Notes under the pieces: generated by a model | The model's input: the letters and a program-made list of their open reading frames with translations, nothing else | Databases searched by the model: none | What the model was told of the DNA's origin: nothing | In this document: positions 1 to 10,021 of the stretch, piece after piece | Layout: each line of letters starts with the position of its first letter | How positions within the stretch are numbered: position 1 is the stretch's first letter | DNA from: Candidatus Limimonas egerieequi | GTDB taxonomy: Bacteria > Bacillota > Clostridia > Oscillospirales > Acutalibacteraceae | Reading direction: 5' to 3' | Assembly: GCA_018064455.1 (NCBI GenBank) | Contig: JAGHVH010000010.1 | Span: forward strand, 124,001-188,000 | Length of the DNA stretch: 64,000 nt | Position numbers and translations under genes: made by a program

Positions 1-119
1 AGGTTGTATATCCAGTTGGTTGTGTTGATACATGCCATGGATGTGGTGACCTATGCCCAGTAGGTGCAATAACTTACTTTGGTGATAACACAGGTTGGAT
101 TCCAAAAGCATTGAAATAA
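1..119 (+). CDS. C-terminal fragment of a ferredoxin-like 4Fe-4S protein (5' end outside window)
   Basis: Reading from base 3 there is an open frame of 38 codons ending in TAA at 117-119. It contains a compact cysteine motif, C-x3-C-x2-C-x3-C-P (VDTCHGCGDLCPVGAI), which is the pattern of a 4Fe-4S cluster site, followed by a short tail. Only one cluster motif is visible, so the protein may be a small ferredoxin or the iron-sulfur end of a larger redox enzyme; the upstream part is needed to decide. The frame is too short for the ORF track. Confidence 0.6.
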   Translation, partial: VVYPVGCVDTCHGCGDLCPVGAITYFGDNTGWIPKALK

Positions 120-168
120 TTTATTTAATATTTTGATTTACATAGTACTTTAAAGGGGTGAGACATAA

Positions 169-444
169 ATGATAAATGGCGATCCTAATGCTTTTATCGA
201 TAAAGCATATAGTGCGCAAGAAATTTTTTATAAATTTAGAGAAGAAGAGTATATGCTTCAAGGTTATACTGCAGATGGTCAATCCCACATCGAGATTCAA
301 CGTCATCTTCCTTTCTCTCCAAATTTAATTTGGTCGTTTGAAGGTTCTTCAATGCAAGAATGCGTTAGCGCATTCGAAATAGAACCACTCTTTGACGGTA
401 AGACATTTTGGCAAGCTGAAGAAGATATTGAATGGCTAGATTAA
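169..444 (+). CDS. Unknown 91-aa soluble protein
   Basis: The ATG at 169 follows a good ribosome binding site (AAAGGGGTG), and the gene ends just before an intrinsic terminator, so it looks like a real, independently expressed small gene. The product is acidic, rich in aromatic residues and Glu (for example EEEYMLQGY and WQAEEDIEWLD), and has no signal peptide, membrane segment or cysteine. I do not recognise a family. It lies between a ferredoxin-like gene and uvrA; neither neighbour suggests a function. Confidence 0.6.
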   Translation: MINGDPNAFIDKAYSAQEIFYKFREEEYMLQGYTADGQSHIEIQRHLPFSPNLIWSFEGSSMQECVSAFEIEPLFDGKTFWQAEEDIEWLD

Positions 445-464
445 AAAATACCCTTTAAAACGTA

Positions 465-495
465 TTAGAGACTACTTCTTGTAGTCTCTAATTTT
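465..495 (+). terminator. Intrinsic terminator after the 91-aa gene
   Basis: TTAGAGACTAC pairs perfectly with GTAGTCTCTAA around a TTCTT loop and is followed by TTTT, a C and more T's. It separates the unknown gene from the uvrA promoter. Confidence 0.8.
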
Positions 496-507
496 CTTTA
501 TTTTTGT

Positions 508-536
508 TTGTCAATTAAAAATGTTTGTAGTATAAT
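508..536 (+). promoter_or_regulatory. Sigma-A-type promoter for uvrA
   Basis: TTGTCA (508-513), a 17-base spacer and TATAAT (531-536) sit 28 bases before the uvrA start codon. No LexA-like CGAAC-N4-GTTCG box was seen between the promoter and uvrA. Confidence 0.75.
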
Positions 537-563
537 TCTTGAGTCTAGGAAAAAGGAGTAGTT

Positions 564-3389
564 ATGGCTCAAAAAGATATAGTTATCAAGGGTGCTCGTG
601 AGCACAATTTGCAAAATGTGGATTTGACTATTCCACGCGATAAGATGGTAGTATTTACTGGACTTTCGGGCTCCGGTAAGTCTTCTCTTGCCTTTGATAC
701 TATCTATGCTGAGGGTCAGCGTAGATATATGGAGAGTTTGTCATCGTACGCTCGTCAATTTTTAGGACTTATGGAGAAGCCGAAAGTCGATCAGATTGAT
801 GGACTTAGTCCAGCTATTTCTATTGACCAGAAAACTACTTCTAAGAACCCTAGGTCAACCGTTGGTACTGTAACAGAAATATATGACTATATCAGGCTTT
901 TATATGCAAGAATTGGTGTTCCTCATTGCCCAGTATGTGGCAAGGAGATTAAGGCACAGTCGATTGACCAAATAGTTGATCAAGTGCTGGCTATTGAGTC
1001 CGGAACTAAGATTCAGATTGTAGCCCCAATTGCACGCGGCAAGAAGGGTGAGTATGTTCACGAGCTTGAAAATGCTAAAAAGCAGGGCTTTGTTCGTGCA
1101 TTTATTGATGGTGAAGTTCGTGACCTCTCAGAGGATATCAAGCTTGCTAAGACTGTAAAACACAATATTGGAATTATTGTTGATAGACTTGTTGTTAAGG
1201 ATGGCATTAGAACAAGGCTCGCTGACTCGATAGAGACAGCGACTGGCCTTGCTGATGGCATGCTTATGGTAGACGTCATTGATGGAAAACCACTAGAGTT
1301 TTCAATGACGTTTGCATGCCCAGAGCATGGCGTATCTGTGACAGAACTCCAGCCAAGAATGTTCAGCTTTAATAACCCTTACGGCGCTTGTACGCGCTGC
1401 TCAGGCCTTGGAGAATACACTGCAATTGATGAGGACTTACTCATCAAAGACAAGTCTTTGACTGTCAGAGAGGGTGCTATACAAGCGCCAGGATGGACCA
1501 AGGTTGAGGGCGGAACAATGGCCGAAATGTTCTATGACGGTATTGCACGCCACTATGGGTTCTCTATTGATGTACCAGTACGTGATATGAAGAAGGAGGA
1601 TCTTGACAAGATTCTCTATGGTACTAATGGGGACAGGATTCACTACATTCATGAGGGTAAGCACAGCCACTCTGAATGGGATGGAAAATTTGAAGGAATT
1701 ATTCCAAATCTGTTACGTAAATACTCAGAGACCAACTCAGAATGGTCACGTCGTCAGATAGAGGAGTTTATGACTGTTCACGCATGTGATGACTGTCATG
1801 GTAAACGACTCAATCCGATATCGCTTGCTGTAACTGTAGGCGGCCTTAATATTGATGAACTTACTCACTTGTCTATTAAGGATGAGCTCAAGTTTTTCAA
1901 TGAACTGGAGCTTACAGAGAGGGAAGCGACAATTGCTGAACTTATACTCAAAGAGATTAAATCAAGACTTACATTCCTTTGTTCTGTTGGTCTTGATTAC
2001 CTTAACTTGTCTCGTAAAGCTGGTACTTTATCAGGTGGCGAGTCACAGCGTATTAGGCTTGCAACTCAAATAGGTTCGTCCCTTATGGGCGTTTTATATA
2101 TCCTTGATGAGCCATCAATTGGCCTACATCAAAAGGATAATGATATGCTTATAAAAACTTTGCAGGACCTTCGTGATCTTGGTAATACACTCATCGTAGT
2201 AGAACACGATGAGGATACCATGCGCGCAGCGGACTACATTGTCGATATCGGACCTGGCGCCGGTGTAAACGGCGGTAAGGTTGTCTGCGCTGGTACACCA
2301 GCACAGATTATGAAATGTTCTCAGTCCGTTACGGGACAATTCTTGTCCGGCGCGCGCAGTATTCCTGTGCCTTCAACTCGTCGTGTGGGTAATGGCAATT
2401 ATTTGACCGTACACGGCGCTGCAGAGAACAATTTAAAGAGTGTTGATGTATCAATACCACTTGGCACATTTACCTGTGTTACAGGCGTTTCTGGCTCTGG
2501 AAAATCATCTCTTGTCAATGAAGTTATCAAGAAAACACTAGTTCGTGATTTGAATAGGGCACGCGAATTTCCAGGCAAGTGTGAAAGCATATCCGGTCTT
2601 GAATACCTTGATAAATGTATCGACATCGACCAATCACCAATTGGTCGTATGCCGTCCTCAAACCCAGCGACCTATACCAATCTTTTCAACGATATACGCA
2701 CACTCTTTGCGTCTACTCAGGACGCCAAGATTCGTGGCTTTGGCCCAGGACGTTTTTCATTCAATGTCAAGGGCGGTCGCTGTGAGTCCTGCAAGGGCGA
2801 TGGTATTGTTAAAATCGAGATGCACTTCCTTGCGGATGTCTATGTACCATGCGAGGTATGTGGTGGTTCTAGATACAATCGCGAGACACTTGACGTACGT
2901 TACAAGGGCAAGAATATCGCCGATGTACTTGCAATGACTGTTGATGAGGCTGTTGAGTTCTTTAGTGCGGTTCCAAGAATTCACAATCGACTTAAGACGT
3001 TGCAGGAAGTAGGCCTTGGATACGTTTCTCTTGGCCAGCCTGCACCAACCTTGTCAGGCGGTGAGGCACAGCGTGTAAAGCTTGCCACAGAGCTTTCTAA
3101 GCGTTCTACAGGCAAGACCTTCTACATCCTTGATGAGCCTACAACAGGCCTTCATACAGCAGATGTAGAGAAATTACTTGAGGTATTGCAGCGCCTGGTT
3201 GATGCTGGAAATACAGTACTTGTTATTGAGCATAACTTGGATGTTGTAAAATCTGCTGACTACATAATTGACCTTGGTCCTGACGGAGGAGATAGGGGTG
3301 GCACAGTAGTTGCAACCGGTACTCCAGAGGAAGTTGCTAAAATATCTAAATCATATACAGGACAGTACTTGAAAAAATGTCTTAAATGA
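564..3389 (+). CDS. uvrA: Excinuclease ABC subunit A
   Basis: UvrA is the damage-recognition ATPase of nucleotide excision repair. It acts as a dimer that loads UvrB at DNA lesions in the cytoplasm. The 941-aa length is normal. Seen: a first Walker A (GLSGSGKSS, about residues 33-41), a zinc module beginning CPVCGKE, a first ABC signature LSGGESQR, a second Walker A (GVSGSGKSS, about 640), a second zinc module CESCKGDG...CEVCGGS, and a second signature LSGGEAQR. The ATG at 564 has AAAGGAG seven bases upstream. It has its own promoter and is not next to uvrB or uvrC here. Confidence 0.98.
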   Translation: MAQKDIVIKGAREHNLQNVDLTIPRDKMVVFTGLSGSGKSSLAFDTIYAEGQRRYMESLSSYARQFLGLMEKPKVDQIDGLSPAISIDQKTTSKNPRSTVGTVTEIYDYIRLLYARIGVPHCPVCGKEIKAQSIDQIVDQVLAIESGTKIQIVAPIARGKKGEYVHELENAKKQGFVRAFIDGEVRDLSEDIKLAKTVKHNIGIIVDRLVVKDGIRTRLADSIETATGLADGMLMVDVIDGKPLEFSMTFACPEHGVSVTELQPRMFSFNNPYGACTRCSGLGEYTAIDEDLLIKDKSLTVREGAIQAPGWTKVEGGTMAEMFYDGIARHYGFSIDVPVRDMKKEDLDKILYGTNGDRIHYIHEGKHSHSEWDGKFEGIIPNLLRKYSETNSEWSRRQIEEFMTVHACDDCHGKRLNPISLAVTVGGLNIDELTHLSIKDELKFFNELELTEREATIAELILKEIKSRLTFLCSVGLDYLNLSRKAGTLSGGESQRIRLATQIGSSLMGVLYILDEPSIGLHQKDNDMLIKTLQDLRDLGNTLIVVEHDEDTMRAADYIVDIGPGAGVNGGKVVCAGTPAQIMKCSQSVTGQFLSGARSIPVPSTRRVGNGNYLTVHGAAENNLKSVDVSIPLGTFTCVTGVSGSGKSSLVNEVIKKTLVRDLNRAREFPGKCESISGLEYLDKCIDIDQSPIGRMPSSNPATYTNLFNDIRTLFASTQDAKIRGFGPGRFSFNVKGGRCESCKGDGIVKIEMHFLADVYVPCEVCGGSRYNRETLDVRYKGKNIADVLAMTVDEAVEFFSAVPRIHNRLKTLQEVGLGYVSLGQPAPTLSGGEAQRVKLATELSKRSTGKTFYILDEPTTGLHTADVEKLLEVLQRLVDAGNTVLVIEHNLDVVKSADYIIDLGPDGGDRGGTVVATGTPEEVAKISKSYTGQYLKKCLK

Positions 3390-3433
3390 TATAGAATATA
3401 TGAGTATTTTAGATACTTTAAGGGGATAATTTT

Positions 3434-3589
3434 ATGCTAGCATGGATATTTGGTGCTGAAACCAAATTTAGCAACGCACTTGCTTACAATTTACTCACTG
3501 GTTCCGTCTTGATGCTCTTTGGAGCTATTCTTTACGGTATTTTTGTCGGTTTACCAGTAGCAGTTGTATCATTGGCAAACAAGGAATAA
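3434..3589 (+). CDS. Small 51-aa single-pass membrane protein
   Basis: An open frame from ATG 3434 to TAA 3587-3589, preceded by AAGGGGAT and followed at once by a strong terminator. It was below the length cut-off of the ORF track. The peptide is strongly hydrophobic in its second half (SVLMLFGAILYGIFVGLPV), consistent with one membrane helix, with a short polar N-terminus (AETKFSNAL). I recognise no family. A good ribosome binding site, stop and terminator in order support a real gene rather than chance. It may be co-transcribed with uvrA. Confidence 0.6.
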   Translation: MLAWIFGAETKFSNALAYNLLTGSVLMLFGAILYGIFVGLPVAVVSLANKE

Positions 3590-3594
3590 TTGAG

Positions 3595-3628
3595 AGCCCA
3601 GCCTTGATGGCTGGGCTTGTTATCTTTT
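3595..3628 (+). terminator. Intrinsic terminator after the 51-aa gene
   Basis: AGCCCAGCC and GGCTGGGCT form a perfect 9-bp GC-rich stem around TTGAT, followed by TGTTATCTTTTT. The end of the T-run is only 17 bases before the fbp start. Confidence 0.8.
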
Positions 3629-3644
3629 TAACATGGAGCGAACT

Positions 3645-5645
3645 ATGAGCGAATTCAATTCTTTTTCAGATCTCGACCTTGAATACTTAAATCTTCTTTC
3701 TAAGGATTTCCCTACAAAAGAGGACTGTATCACTGAGATTATCAACCTTAACGCAATTCTCAATTTGCCAAAGGGCACAGAGCATTTTCTCTCTGATATC
3801 CACGGTGAATATGAGGCATTTACACACCTTCTTCGCAGCGCATCAGGCGCTATCAAGGAGAAGATTGACTTCCTCTTTGCGTATAATTTAACTGACGAAA
3901 AGCGTGCTGAACTTGCAACTCTTGTCTATTATCCTGAGGAAAAAACAGCTTCTCTTATCAAGGATTTATCAGTTGAGGAGAGGGATGAATGGTTTAGAGA
4001 TAACCTTACATATCTCATTGAACTTTGTCGTTTGGTATCTACTAAATATACCCGTTCCAAGGTTCGTAAAGCATTGCCAAAAGGCTATGCCTACGTTATT
4101 GACGAGCTTTTAAACACAGACTTTAACATTCATAATAAAAAGGAATATTATGACAATATTTTGGGCTCAATTATTGCAATGGATAAGGCTCCAGATTTCA
4201 TTGCAGCTCTCTGTCACGTAATTCAACGTCTTATTGTTGATCACCTCCATATTGTCGGTGATATTTACGATAGAGGCCCGCGCGCCGATATCGTAATGGA
4301 CGATATCATGAATCATCATAACGTTGACGTTCAGTGGGGTAACCATGATATCGTATGGATGGGCGCGGCTGCCGGCTCACGCGTTTGCATCAGCACAGTG
4401 CTCGCAAATTCCATCCGTTACAATAACCTTCATGTTATTGAAAACGGCTATGGAATTAGCCTTAGACCACTTGCTGTCTTTGCAAACGAGCACTATCGTG
4501 ACTCGGATTTTTCACGTTACATTGCTGCAATTGATGAGTACGATGAAACGGGCAGACACGTATCTGATAAGGACGTGGAACAGACTGGTAGAATGGCAAA
4601 GGCCATTACAATAATTATGCTCAAACTTGAGGGTCAAGCCATTATGCGTCACCCTGGATTTGAGATGGAAGATAGGCTCCTTCTCGACAAAATTGATTAT
4701 TCTCGTGGAACGATAAATATTGGTGGAAAAGAGTACGAATTACTCGATAAAGATTTCCCAACAATTGACCCAGAAAACCCATATGAACTTTCTGATGAAG
4801 AGACAGAAGTTATGGCTCAAATCAAGGCTAATTTCCGCTCATCTGAGAAGCTTCAGAGCCATGTGAAATTCCTGTTTACACAGGGAAGTATGTACCGTTG
4901 TTACAACGGCAATTTACTCTTCCACGGTGCTGTTCCTATGACATCAACAGGTGACTTTAAATCCTTTATCTACGATGGTCGAGAGTATAGTGGCAAAGCG
5001 CTATTTGACTATTGTATTGGCCAGGCAAGGAACGGCTATTACTGTGCAGAAGGCACAGAGGAAAAGCAGACTGGTAAGGACTTTATGTGGTGGCTCTGGT
5101 GTGGCAAATTCTCACCACTTTTTGCACGTGAAAAAATTACCACTTTTGAGCGTCGTCTTATTGATGCACCAGAACTCTATACAGAGGCTAAGGATCCTTA
5201 TTATCAGGTAATTCAAACAGCTGCTGGCTGTGAAAAAATACTTCGTGAATTTGGTCTTGGTGGACAGCATTCACATATTATCAATGGTCATACACCAGTT
5301 AAGGCAATTGATGGTGAAAATCCAGTAAAAGGTGAGGGTAAGCTTATCGATATTGACGGTGGTTTCTGCCGTGCTTACCAAAAGACAACTGGTATTGCTG
5401 GATACACCTTGATTTATAACTCATATATCATGCGACTCTCGTCACATCAACCATTTACAACTCGTGAGGATGCAATTGAAAACAACGTAGATATACTATC
5501 TGCGTCTGTTGTTTTCGAGAGACTCGACAACCGTATCAAGGTTGCTGAAACAGAAAAGGGCAGGATACTAAAAGGCCAGATTTCACAGCTTACGAAACTG
5601 CTTGAGGCGTACAAGCAGGGAATAATGGTAGAGAAAACAGAATAA
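3645..5645 (+). CDS. fbp: Fructose-1,6-bisphosphatase, class III
   Basis: This enzyme hydrolyses fructose 1,6-bisphosphate to fructose 6-phosphate in gluconeogenesis. At about 666 residues it has the long class III architecture typical of Firmicutes, built on a metallophosphoesterase core. Visible metal-site motifs include SDIHGEYEAF, VGDIYDRGPRAD and WGNHDIVWMG, plus a distal INGHTPVKA. The ORF track starts at ATG 3633, which has no ribosome binding site. ATG 3645 is preferred because GGAG inside the upstream codons lies six bases before it. A terminator sits just upstream, so the promoter may overlap that hairpin or expression may depend on readthrough. Confidence 0.95.
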   Translation: MSEFNSFSDLDLEYLNLLSKDFPTKEDCITEIINLNAILNLPKGTEHFLSDIHGEYEAFTHLLRSASGAIKEKIDFLFAYNLTDEKRAELATLVYYPEEKTASLIKDLSVEERDEWFRDNLTYLIELCRLVSTKYTRSKVRKALPKGYAYVIDELLNTDFNIHNKKEYYDNILGSIIAMDKAPDFIAALCHVIQRLIVDHLHIVGDIYDRGPRADIVMDDIMNHHNVDVQWGNHDIVWMGAAAGSRVCISTVLANSIRYNNLHVIENGYGISLRPLAVFANEHYRDSDFSRYIAAIDEYDETGRHVSDKDVEQTGRMAKAITIIMLKLEGQAIMRHPGFEMEDRLLLDKIDYSRGTINIGGKEYELLDKDFPTIDPENPYELSDEETEVMAQIKANFRSSEKLQSHVKFLFTQGSMYRCYNGNLLFHGAVPMTSTGDFKSFIYDGREYSGKALFDYCIGQARNGYYCAEGTEEKQTGKDFMWWLWCGKFSPLFAREKITTFERRLIDAPELYTEAKDPYYQVIQTAAGCEKILREFGLGGQHSHIINGHTPVKAIDGENPVKGEGKLIDIDGGFCRAYQKTTGIAGYTLIYNSYIMRLSSHQPFTTREDAIENNVDILSASVVFERLDNRIKVAETEKGRILKGQISQLTKLLEAYKQGIMVEKTE

Positions 5646-5656
5646 GTTATTTTTCG

Positions 5657-5689
5657 TGTCCTAGAGGATTTACCTCTAGGACATTTTTT
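5657..5689 (+). terminator. Intrinsic terminator after fbp
   Basis: TGTCCTAGAGG pairs with CCTCTAGGACA around an ATTTA loop, followed by six T's. The next promoter's -35 begins one base after the T-run and A. Confidence 0.85.
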
Positions 5690-5690
5690 A

Positions 5691-5719
5691 TTGAATTGTA
5701 TTGATTTGTTTGGTATAAT
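5691..5719 (+). promoter_or_regulatory. Sigma-A-type promoter for the recJ-rel run
   Basis: TTGAAT (5691-5696), a 17-base spacer and TATAAT (5714-5719), directly downstream of the fbp terminator and 68 bases before recJ. It is the only clear promoter before a tightly packed series of genes that extends to about 14.9 kb. Confidence 0.75.
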
Positions 5720-5787
5720 AAGTTGTTATTTTGTGTTTAAAATGTAATTAATTTAAAGTTTTATATGATATTTAATTGGAGTAAGTA

Positions 5788-7833
5788 ATGGACAGAAAGA
5801 AATGGAATTTGGGACAACTTGATAAGGAACTTGCATCAAAGATTGCTGAAAATTATTCAGTCGATCCTTTTGCTGCGCTCCTTTTGTCAAAGAGAGGTCT
5901 CACTACTCGAGAGGAGATTGATAGTTTCCTTGGTCGTAGTGTAGATACAGTTGACCCATTCCTTTTGCCAGATATGCAAAAGGCAGTTGATAGAATCAAC
6001 GATGCTATTTTTGATTATGAAATGATATGTGTCTATGGCGACTATGACGCAGATGGTGTAACAGCAACTGCACTTCTTTATTCTTATCTTGAGATGCAGG
6101 GTGCTAATGTTACATATCTTTTACCATCACGTCACGGTGATGGCTATGGCCTTTCAGATACAGTTATTGACAAGATTAAGTCACTTGGTACTAAACTCAT
6201 CGTAACAGTTGATAATGGTATCTCAGCTGTTGACGAAGCAAAGTATATTAAGTCCCTTGGAATGGAACTTGTTGTTACAGACCACCACCTTCCAGGCGAT
6301 GAGTTGCCTGATTGCGTCGCAGTTGTTGATCCACACCGACTTGATGCCCAGTGTCCTTTCAAGGACTATGCAGGCGTCGGTGTTGCATACAAACTCTGTT
6401 GCGCAATAGAGGGCGATGACAGAGCCGTTAAAGAGGACTTTATTGACTTGGTAGCAATTGGTACAGTTGCTGACATAGTCCCACTAAAAGGCGAGAACAG
6501 GACCTTTGTTAAGGAAGGTCTTCGTTCAATGAACGCGTTCAAGCGTCCAGGTGTTGAGGCACTAGTTAATAGTGCTGGGCTTGAGGACAAGCAACTTATC
6601 GCCTCAAATATTTCATTTGCTTTGGCACCACGAATTAACGCTGCTGGTCGTATGGATTCAGCAGAGAAGGCTCTTGACCTTCTCCTCTGTGAGGAACCAA
6701 CTGCTGCAAATGAAATAGCAATGGAACTCAATGAGGCTAATGCTTCTCGTCATGATGAAGAGAATCGAATTCTTGAGGATTGCACCAAGCTTTTATATGA
6801 GGACCCTTATAGGTCCCACATGCCTGTCATCGTTATGAACGGTGACGGTTGGCATGAGGGCGTCCTTGGTATCGTAGCATCTAAATTGCTTGATACCTTC
6901 CAGCGCCCAGTTATCGTGCTTTCAAACAGAGATGACGGATACTCACGCGGCTCCGCACGTAGTATCGAAGGCTTCTCTATGTTTGACGCACTTACAGCTT
7001 GCTCCGATCACCTTGTTATGTACGGTGGACATGCGCAAGCGGCTGGTCTTACTTTAAAGACTGAGGACTTGGATGCCTTTATGAAGGCTCTTACAGAGTA
7101 TGCCTATGCACAGCCACTCTTTTATCCTTCCCTCAGTGTTGACTGTAAACTCAACACTGATAACTTGGGTCTTGATCTTGTAAATTCAATCAAACTTCTT
7201 GAGCCATTTGGCGCTGATAATCCAGCACCACTCTTTGGCCTTTTTGACCTTGTTGTTGATGGCGTTACAGAACTTGGTGACAGGAAACAGCATCTCAAGA
7301 TTTATGCTCATAAGGATGGCAGAAAAAATCAAATTACTCTTATGAACTTTAACGTTCCTCACGGTGTATTTCCACACAAGGTTGGGGATAAGTTTGATGC
7401 TGTCGTAACACTTGATAAGAATTTGTGGAATGGACAGGAGAGACTCTCTATTATTATCAAAAACACCAGACCTGCTGGTGTTGATGACGATACGATGGTT
7501 AAGTGCGTTAAGCTCTATGATAAGATTGAGCTTCGCTCAAAATTAACTTCTGAAGAAATTGAATTTGCAACTCCAGAGCGTCCACTCTTTGCAAGACTCT
7601 ACACGTACCTCAAAAAGAACCAGGGCCTTTCTATGAACTCGTTTGAGTATATGGCAAACAAGGTATGTGAAAATGGCGATAACATGTGCAAGGTGCGTGT
7701 AGCACTCCTTGCACTTATTGAACTTGGCATCGTAAACTATGATACCAATGGTGATTTATTTGTACCAGAAGTATCAGCTAAATTTGATCTTGCTGACGCA
7801 CCAGTCATGCAATATCTAAGTGAGGTGAAATGA
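5788..7833 (+). CDS. recJ: Single-stranded-DNA-specific exonuclease RecJ
   Basis: RecJ degrades single-stranded DNA 5' to 3' in recombination and mismatch or base-excision repair. The DHH-phosphoesterase metal motifs are clear: VYGDYDADGVTAT (about residue 87), VTDHH (about 164-168) and the DHHA1-type GYGGHAQAAG region (about 410). A long C-terminal part follows, giving 681 residues, normal for Firmicute forms with an extra C-terminal domain. Start ATG 5788 has GGAG upstream. The stop is followed one base later by the TTG start of rel, so translation is probably coupled. Confidence 0.95.
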   Translation: MDRKKWNLGQLDKELASKIAENYSVDPFAALLLSKRGLTTREEIDSFLGRSVDTVDPFLLPDMQKAVDRINDAIFDYEMICVYGDYDADGVTATALLYSYLEMQGANVTYLLPSRHGDGYGLSDTVIDKIKSLGTKLIVTVDNGISAVDEAKYIKSLGMELVVTDHHLPGDELPDCVAVVDPHRLDAQCPFKDYAGVGVAYKLCCAIEGDDRAVKEDFIDLVAIGTVADIVPLKGENRTFVKEGLRSMNAFKRPGVEALVNSAGLEDKQLIASNISFALAPRINAAGRMDSAEKALDLLLCEEPTAANEIAMELNEANASRHDEENRILEDCTKLLYEDPYRSHMPVIVMNGDGWHEGVLGIVASKLLDTFQRPVIVLSNRDDGYSRGSARSIEGFSMFDALTACSDHLVMYGGHAQAAGLTLKTEDLDAFMKALTEYAYAQPLFYPSLSVDCKLNTDNLGLDLVNSIKLLEPFGADNPAPLFGLFDLVVDGVTELGDRKQHLKIYAHKDGRKNQITLMNFNVPHGVFPHKVGDKFDAVVTLDKNLWNGQERLSIIIKNTRPAGVDDDTMVKCVKLYDKIELRSKLTSEEIEFATPERPLFARLYTYLKKNQGLSMNSFEYMANKVCENGDNMCKVRVALLALIELGIVNYDTNGDLFVPEVSAKFDLADAPVMQYLSEVK

Positions 7834-7834
7834 C

Positions 7835-10021
7835 TTGTCCGAATATGATGATAGATATAGTGAATTAGAGGAACTCCTCCTTACTCAGTACTCTGAAGAA
7901 GAAGCAGACAAAATTAATGAGGCATATAAGTTCGCAAAGAAGGCACATAGCGGACAATGTCGTTACTCCGGTGAGCCATATATCATGCATCCAGTGGCTG
8001 TTGCCAAGATACTCTTTGATCTTGGTATGGATTATGAGTCCTTAATTGCTGCACTTCTTCACGACACAGTAGAGGACACAGAAACTGGTCTTGATAATAT
8101 TAGTGAACTCTTTGGCAAGGATGTAGCAAACCTTGTTGATGGTGTTACCAAGCTTGGTAAGGTGCCTCTTGAAACAAAAGAGGAGAGACAGGCAGAAAAC
8201 ATCCGTAAGATGTTCATTGCGATGTCAGAGGACATTAGAGTCGTTATTATCAAACTTGCCGACAGACTTCACAATATGAGAACTCTTGAATACATGCGTG
8301 ACCAAAAGCGTCGTGACAAGGCTCAAGAGACTCTTGAAATCTATGCTCCTATCGCGCATCGTCTTGGTATCCGTACTGTTAAAGAGGAACTTGAGGACCT
8401 TGCAATTAGATATCTTGATCCAGTTGGATATAACGAGATTGATGACCTTGTAAAACGTAATGACAAAGTTCATCCAAACTTTATTCCAGATACAATTGAA
8501 CGCATTGGCTCTCGTGTTAAGGAAGTAGTTCCAAACGCACGTATCGACGGTCGTCGTAAGAGCGTACACGGCATCTATCACAAGATGTACGTTCAAAATC
8601 GTGAGTTTGATGAGATATATGACGTATATGCAATTCGTATCATCGTAAATGACGTTGTTGAGTGCTACAACTGTCTTGGTATTATTCACGATATGTACCA
8701 CTCATTGCCAGGTAGGTTTAAGGATTATATCAGTACTCCTAAATCAAACATGTACCAGTCGCTTCATACCACAGTAATCAGCTCAGAAGGTATTCCATTT
8801 GAAGTTCAAATTAGAACTTTTGAGATGCATCAGACAGCTGAATATGGTATCGCAGCGCACTGGAAGTACAAGCTTGGCGTAGAGGGCAAGGGCAACGATA
8901 ACTTTGAAGAGCGTCTCGTTTGGATTCGTCAGCTTCTTGAAAATCAGAAGGATTCTGATGATGTAGAGGACCTTGTTCGTACAATCAAGAGCGACTTCGT
9001 ACCAGATGACGTATTCGTATTCACACCAAAGGGCGATGTTATCAACATCCCTTATGGTTCTACAGTTATTGACTTTGCATATGCAATTCATACTCAGGTA
9101 GGTCACAAGATGACTGGTGCCAAGGTTGATGGCCGTATAGTTCCAATTGACTACAAAGTTCAAACAGGACAGATAGTTGAAATTCTTCGTTCTCCTGATC
9201 CAAACAAGGGACCATCCCGTGACTGGCTTAACATTGTAACAACCGCAAGTGCAAGGACAAAGATTCGTGGTTGGTTCAAGAAGGAAAAGCGTCCTGAGAA
9301 CATTGAAGAAGGTAAAATTCAGTTTGAGCGCGAGCTTCGCAAGAATAATATTAGACTCTTTGATGAGGAGTATGACTTACTTGTAATGAACCTTGCAAAG
9401 CGCAAGGCGATAGATAATTCAGATGACTTTTTTGCTGCTATTGGATATGGCAGCATCTCACTTGAAAAACTTAATCCATTCATCAAGGATGAATATCAAA
9501 AGATTCTCAAGGCATCTGAAACTCCACGAGATGAAATCAAGGTAACAAAACCAATTCATCGCACAAGTTCAGAGGGTATCATCGTTGAGGGCATAGACAA
9601 CTGTCTTGTCAAGCTTTCAAGATGTTGTAACCCGCTCCCAGGCGATGAAATCATTGGTTTTGTAACACGTGGTCACGGTGTATCAGTTCACAAGCGCGAC
9701 TGTACTAACGTTCCAATCAAGATTGCAGATGCACTTGAGCCAGAGCGTTGGATTAACGTCTATTGGGATGAAAATGTCAAAGAGGAGTTTAATGCTACTC
9801 TTGACATCTACTGCATTAACCGAATCGGTCTCATGGCTGATATATCAACAACTCTTGCAAATATGCACGTTGATATACGCTCAATTGCTACTCACGATAC
9901 AAAGGATGGCTCCAGGCTCACTTTGACTATCGCTGTAAACGGCGTTGAACATCTTCATAACGTGATCAAATTTTTGAGGAAAATAAATGGTGTTCTAACT
10001 ATTGAAAGAACTGGTGTATAA
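7835..10021 (+). CDS. rel: Bifunctional (p)ppGpp synthetase/hydrolase (Rel)
   Basis: Rel makes and degrades the stringent-response alarmone (p)ppGpp in response to uncharged tRNA on ribosomes. Domains in order: HD hydrolase (HDTVEDT, about residue 75), RelA/SpoT synthetase (RIDGRRKSVHGIYHKM to HTTVISSEG), TGS (from about 385), a cysteine-containing linker (CCNPLPGDEI) and a C-terminal ACT domain. The 728-aa length and intact HD motif indicate a bifunctional enzyme. The start is TTG 7835, with GAGGTG in the end of recJ seven bases before it; no ATG fits. It abuts the next gene with no gap. Confidence 0.96.
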   Translation: MSEYDDRYSELEELLLTQYSEEEADKINEAYKFAKKAHSGQCRYSGEPYIMHPVAVAKILFDLGMDYESLIAALLHDTVEDTETGLDNISELFGKDVANLVDGVTKLGKVPLETKEERQAENIRKMFIAMSEDIRVVIIKLADRLHNMRTLEYMRDQKRRDKAQETLEIYAPIAHRLGIRTVKEELEDLAIRYLDPVGYNEIDDLVKRNDKVHPNFIPDTIERIGSRVKEVVPNARIDGRRKSVHGIYHKMYVQNREFDEIYDVYAIRIIVNDVVECYNCLGIIHDMYHSLPGRFKDYISTPKSNMYQSLHTTVISSEGIPFEVQIRTFEMHQTAEYGIAAHWKYKLGVEGKGNDNFEERLVWIRQLLENQKDSDDVEDLVRTIKSDFVPDDVFVFTPKGDVINIPYGSTVIDFAYAIHTQVGHKMTGAKVDGRIVPIDYKVQTGQIVEILRSPDPNKGPSRDWLNIVTTASARTKIRGWFKKEKRPENIEEGKIQFERELRKNNIRLFDEEYDLLVMNLAKRKAIDNSDDFFAAIGYGSISLEKLNPFIKDEYQKILKASETPRDEIKVTKPIHRTSSEGIIVEGIDNCLVKLSRCCNPLPGDEIIGFVTRGHGVSVHKRDCTNVPIKIADALEPERWINVYWDENVKEEFNATLDIYCINRIGLMADISTTLANMHVDIRSIATHDTKDGSRLTLTIAVNGVEHLHNVIKFLRKINGVLTIERTGV

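Noticed and set aside
508-563. SOS (LexA) control of uvrA
   Set aside because: No CGAAC-N4-GTTCG-like box was seen in the promoter region.
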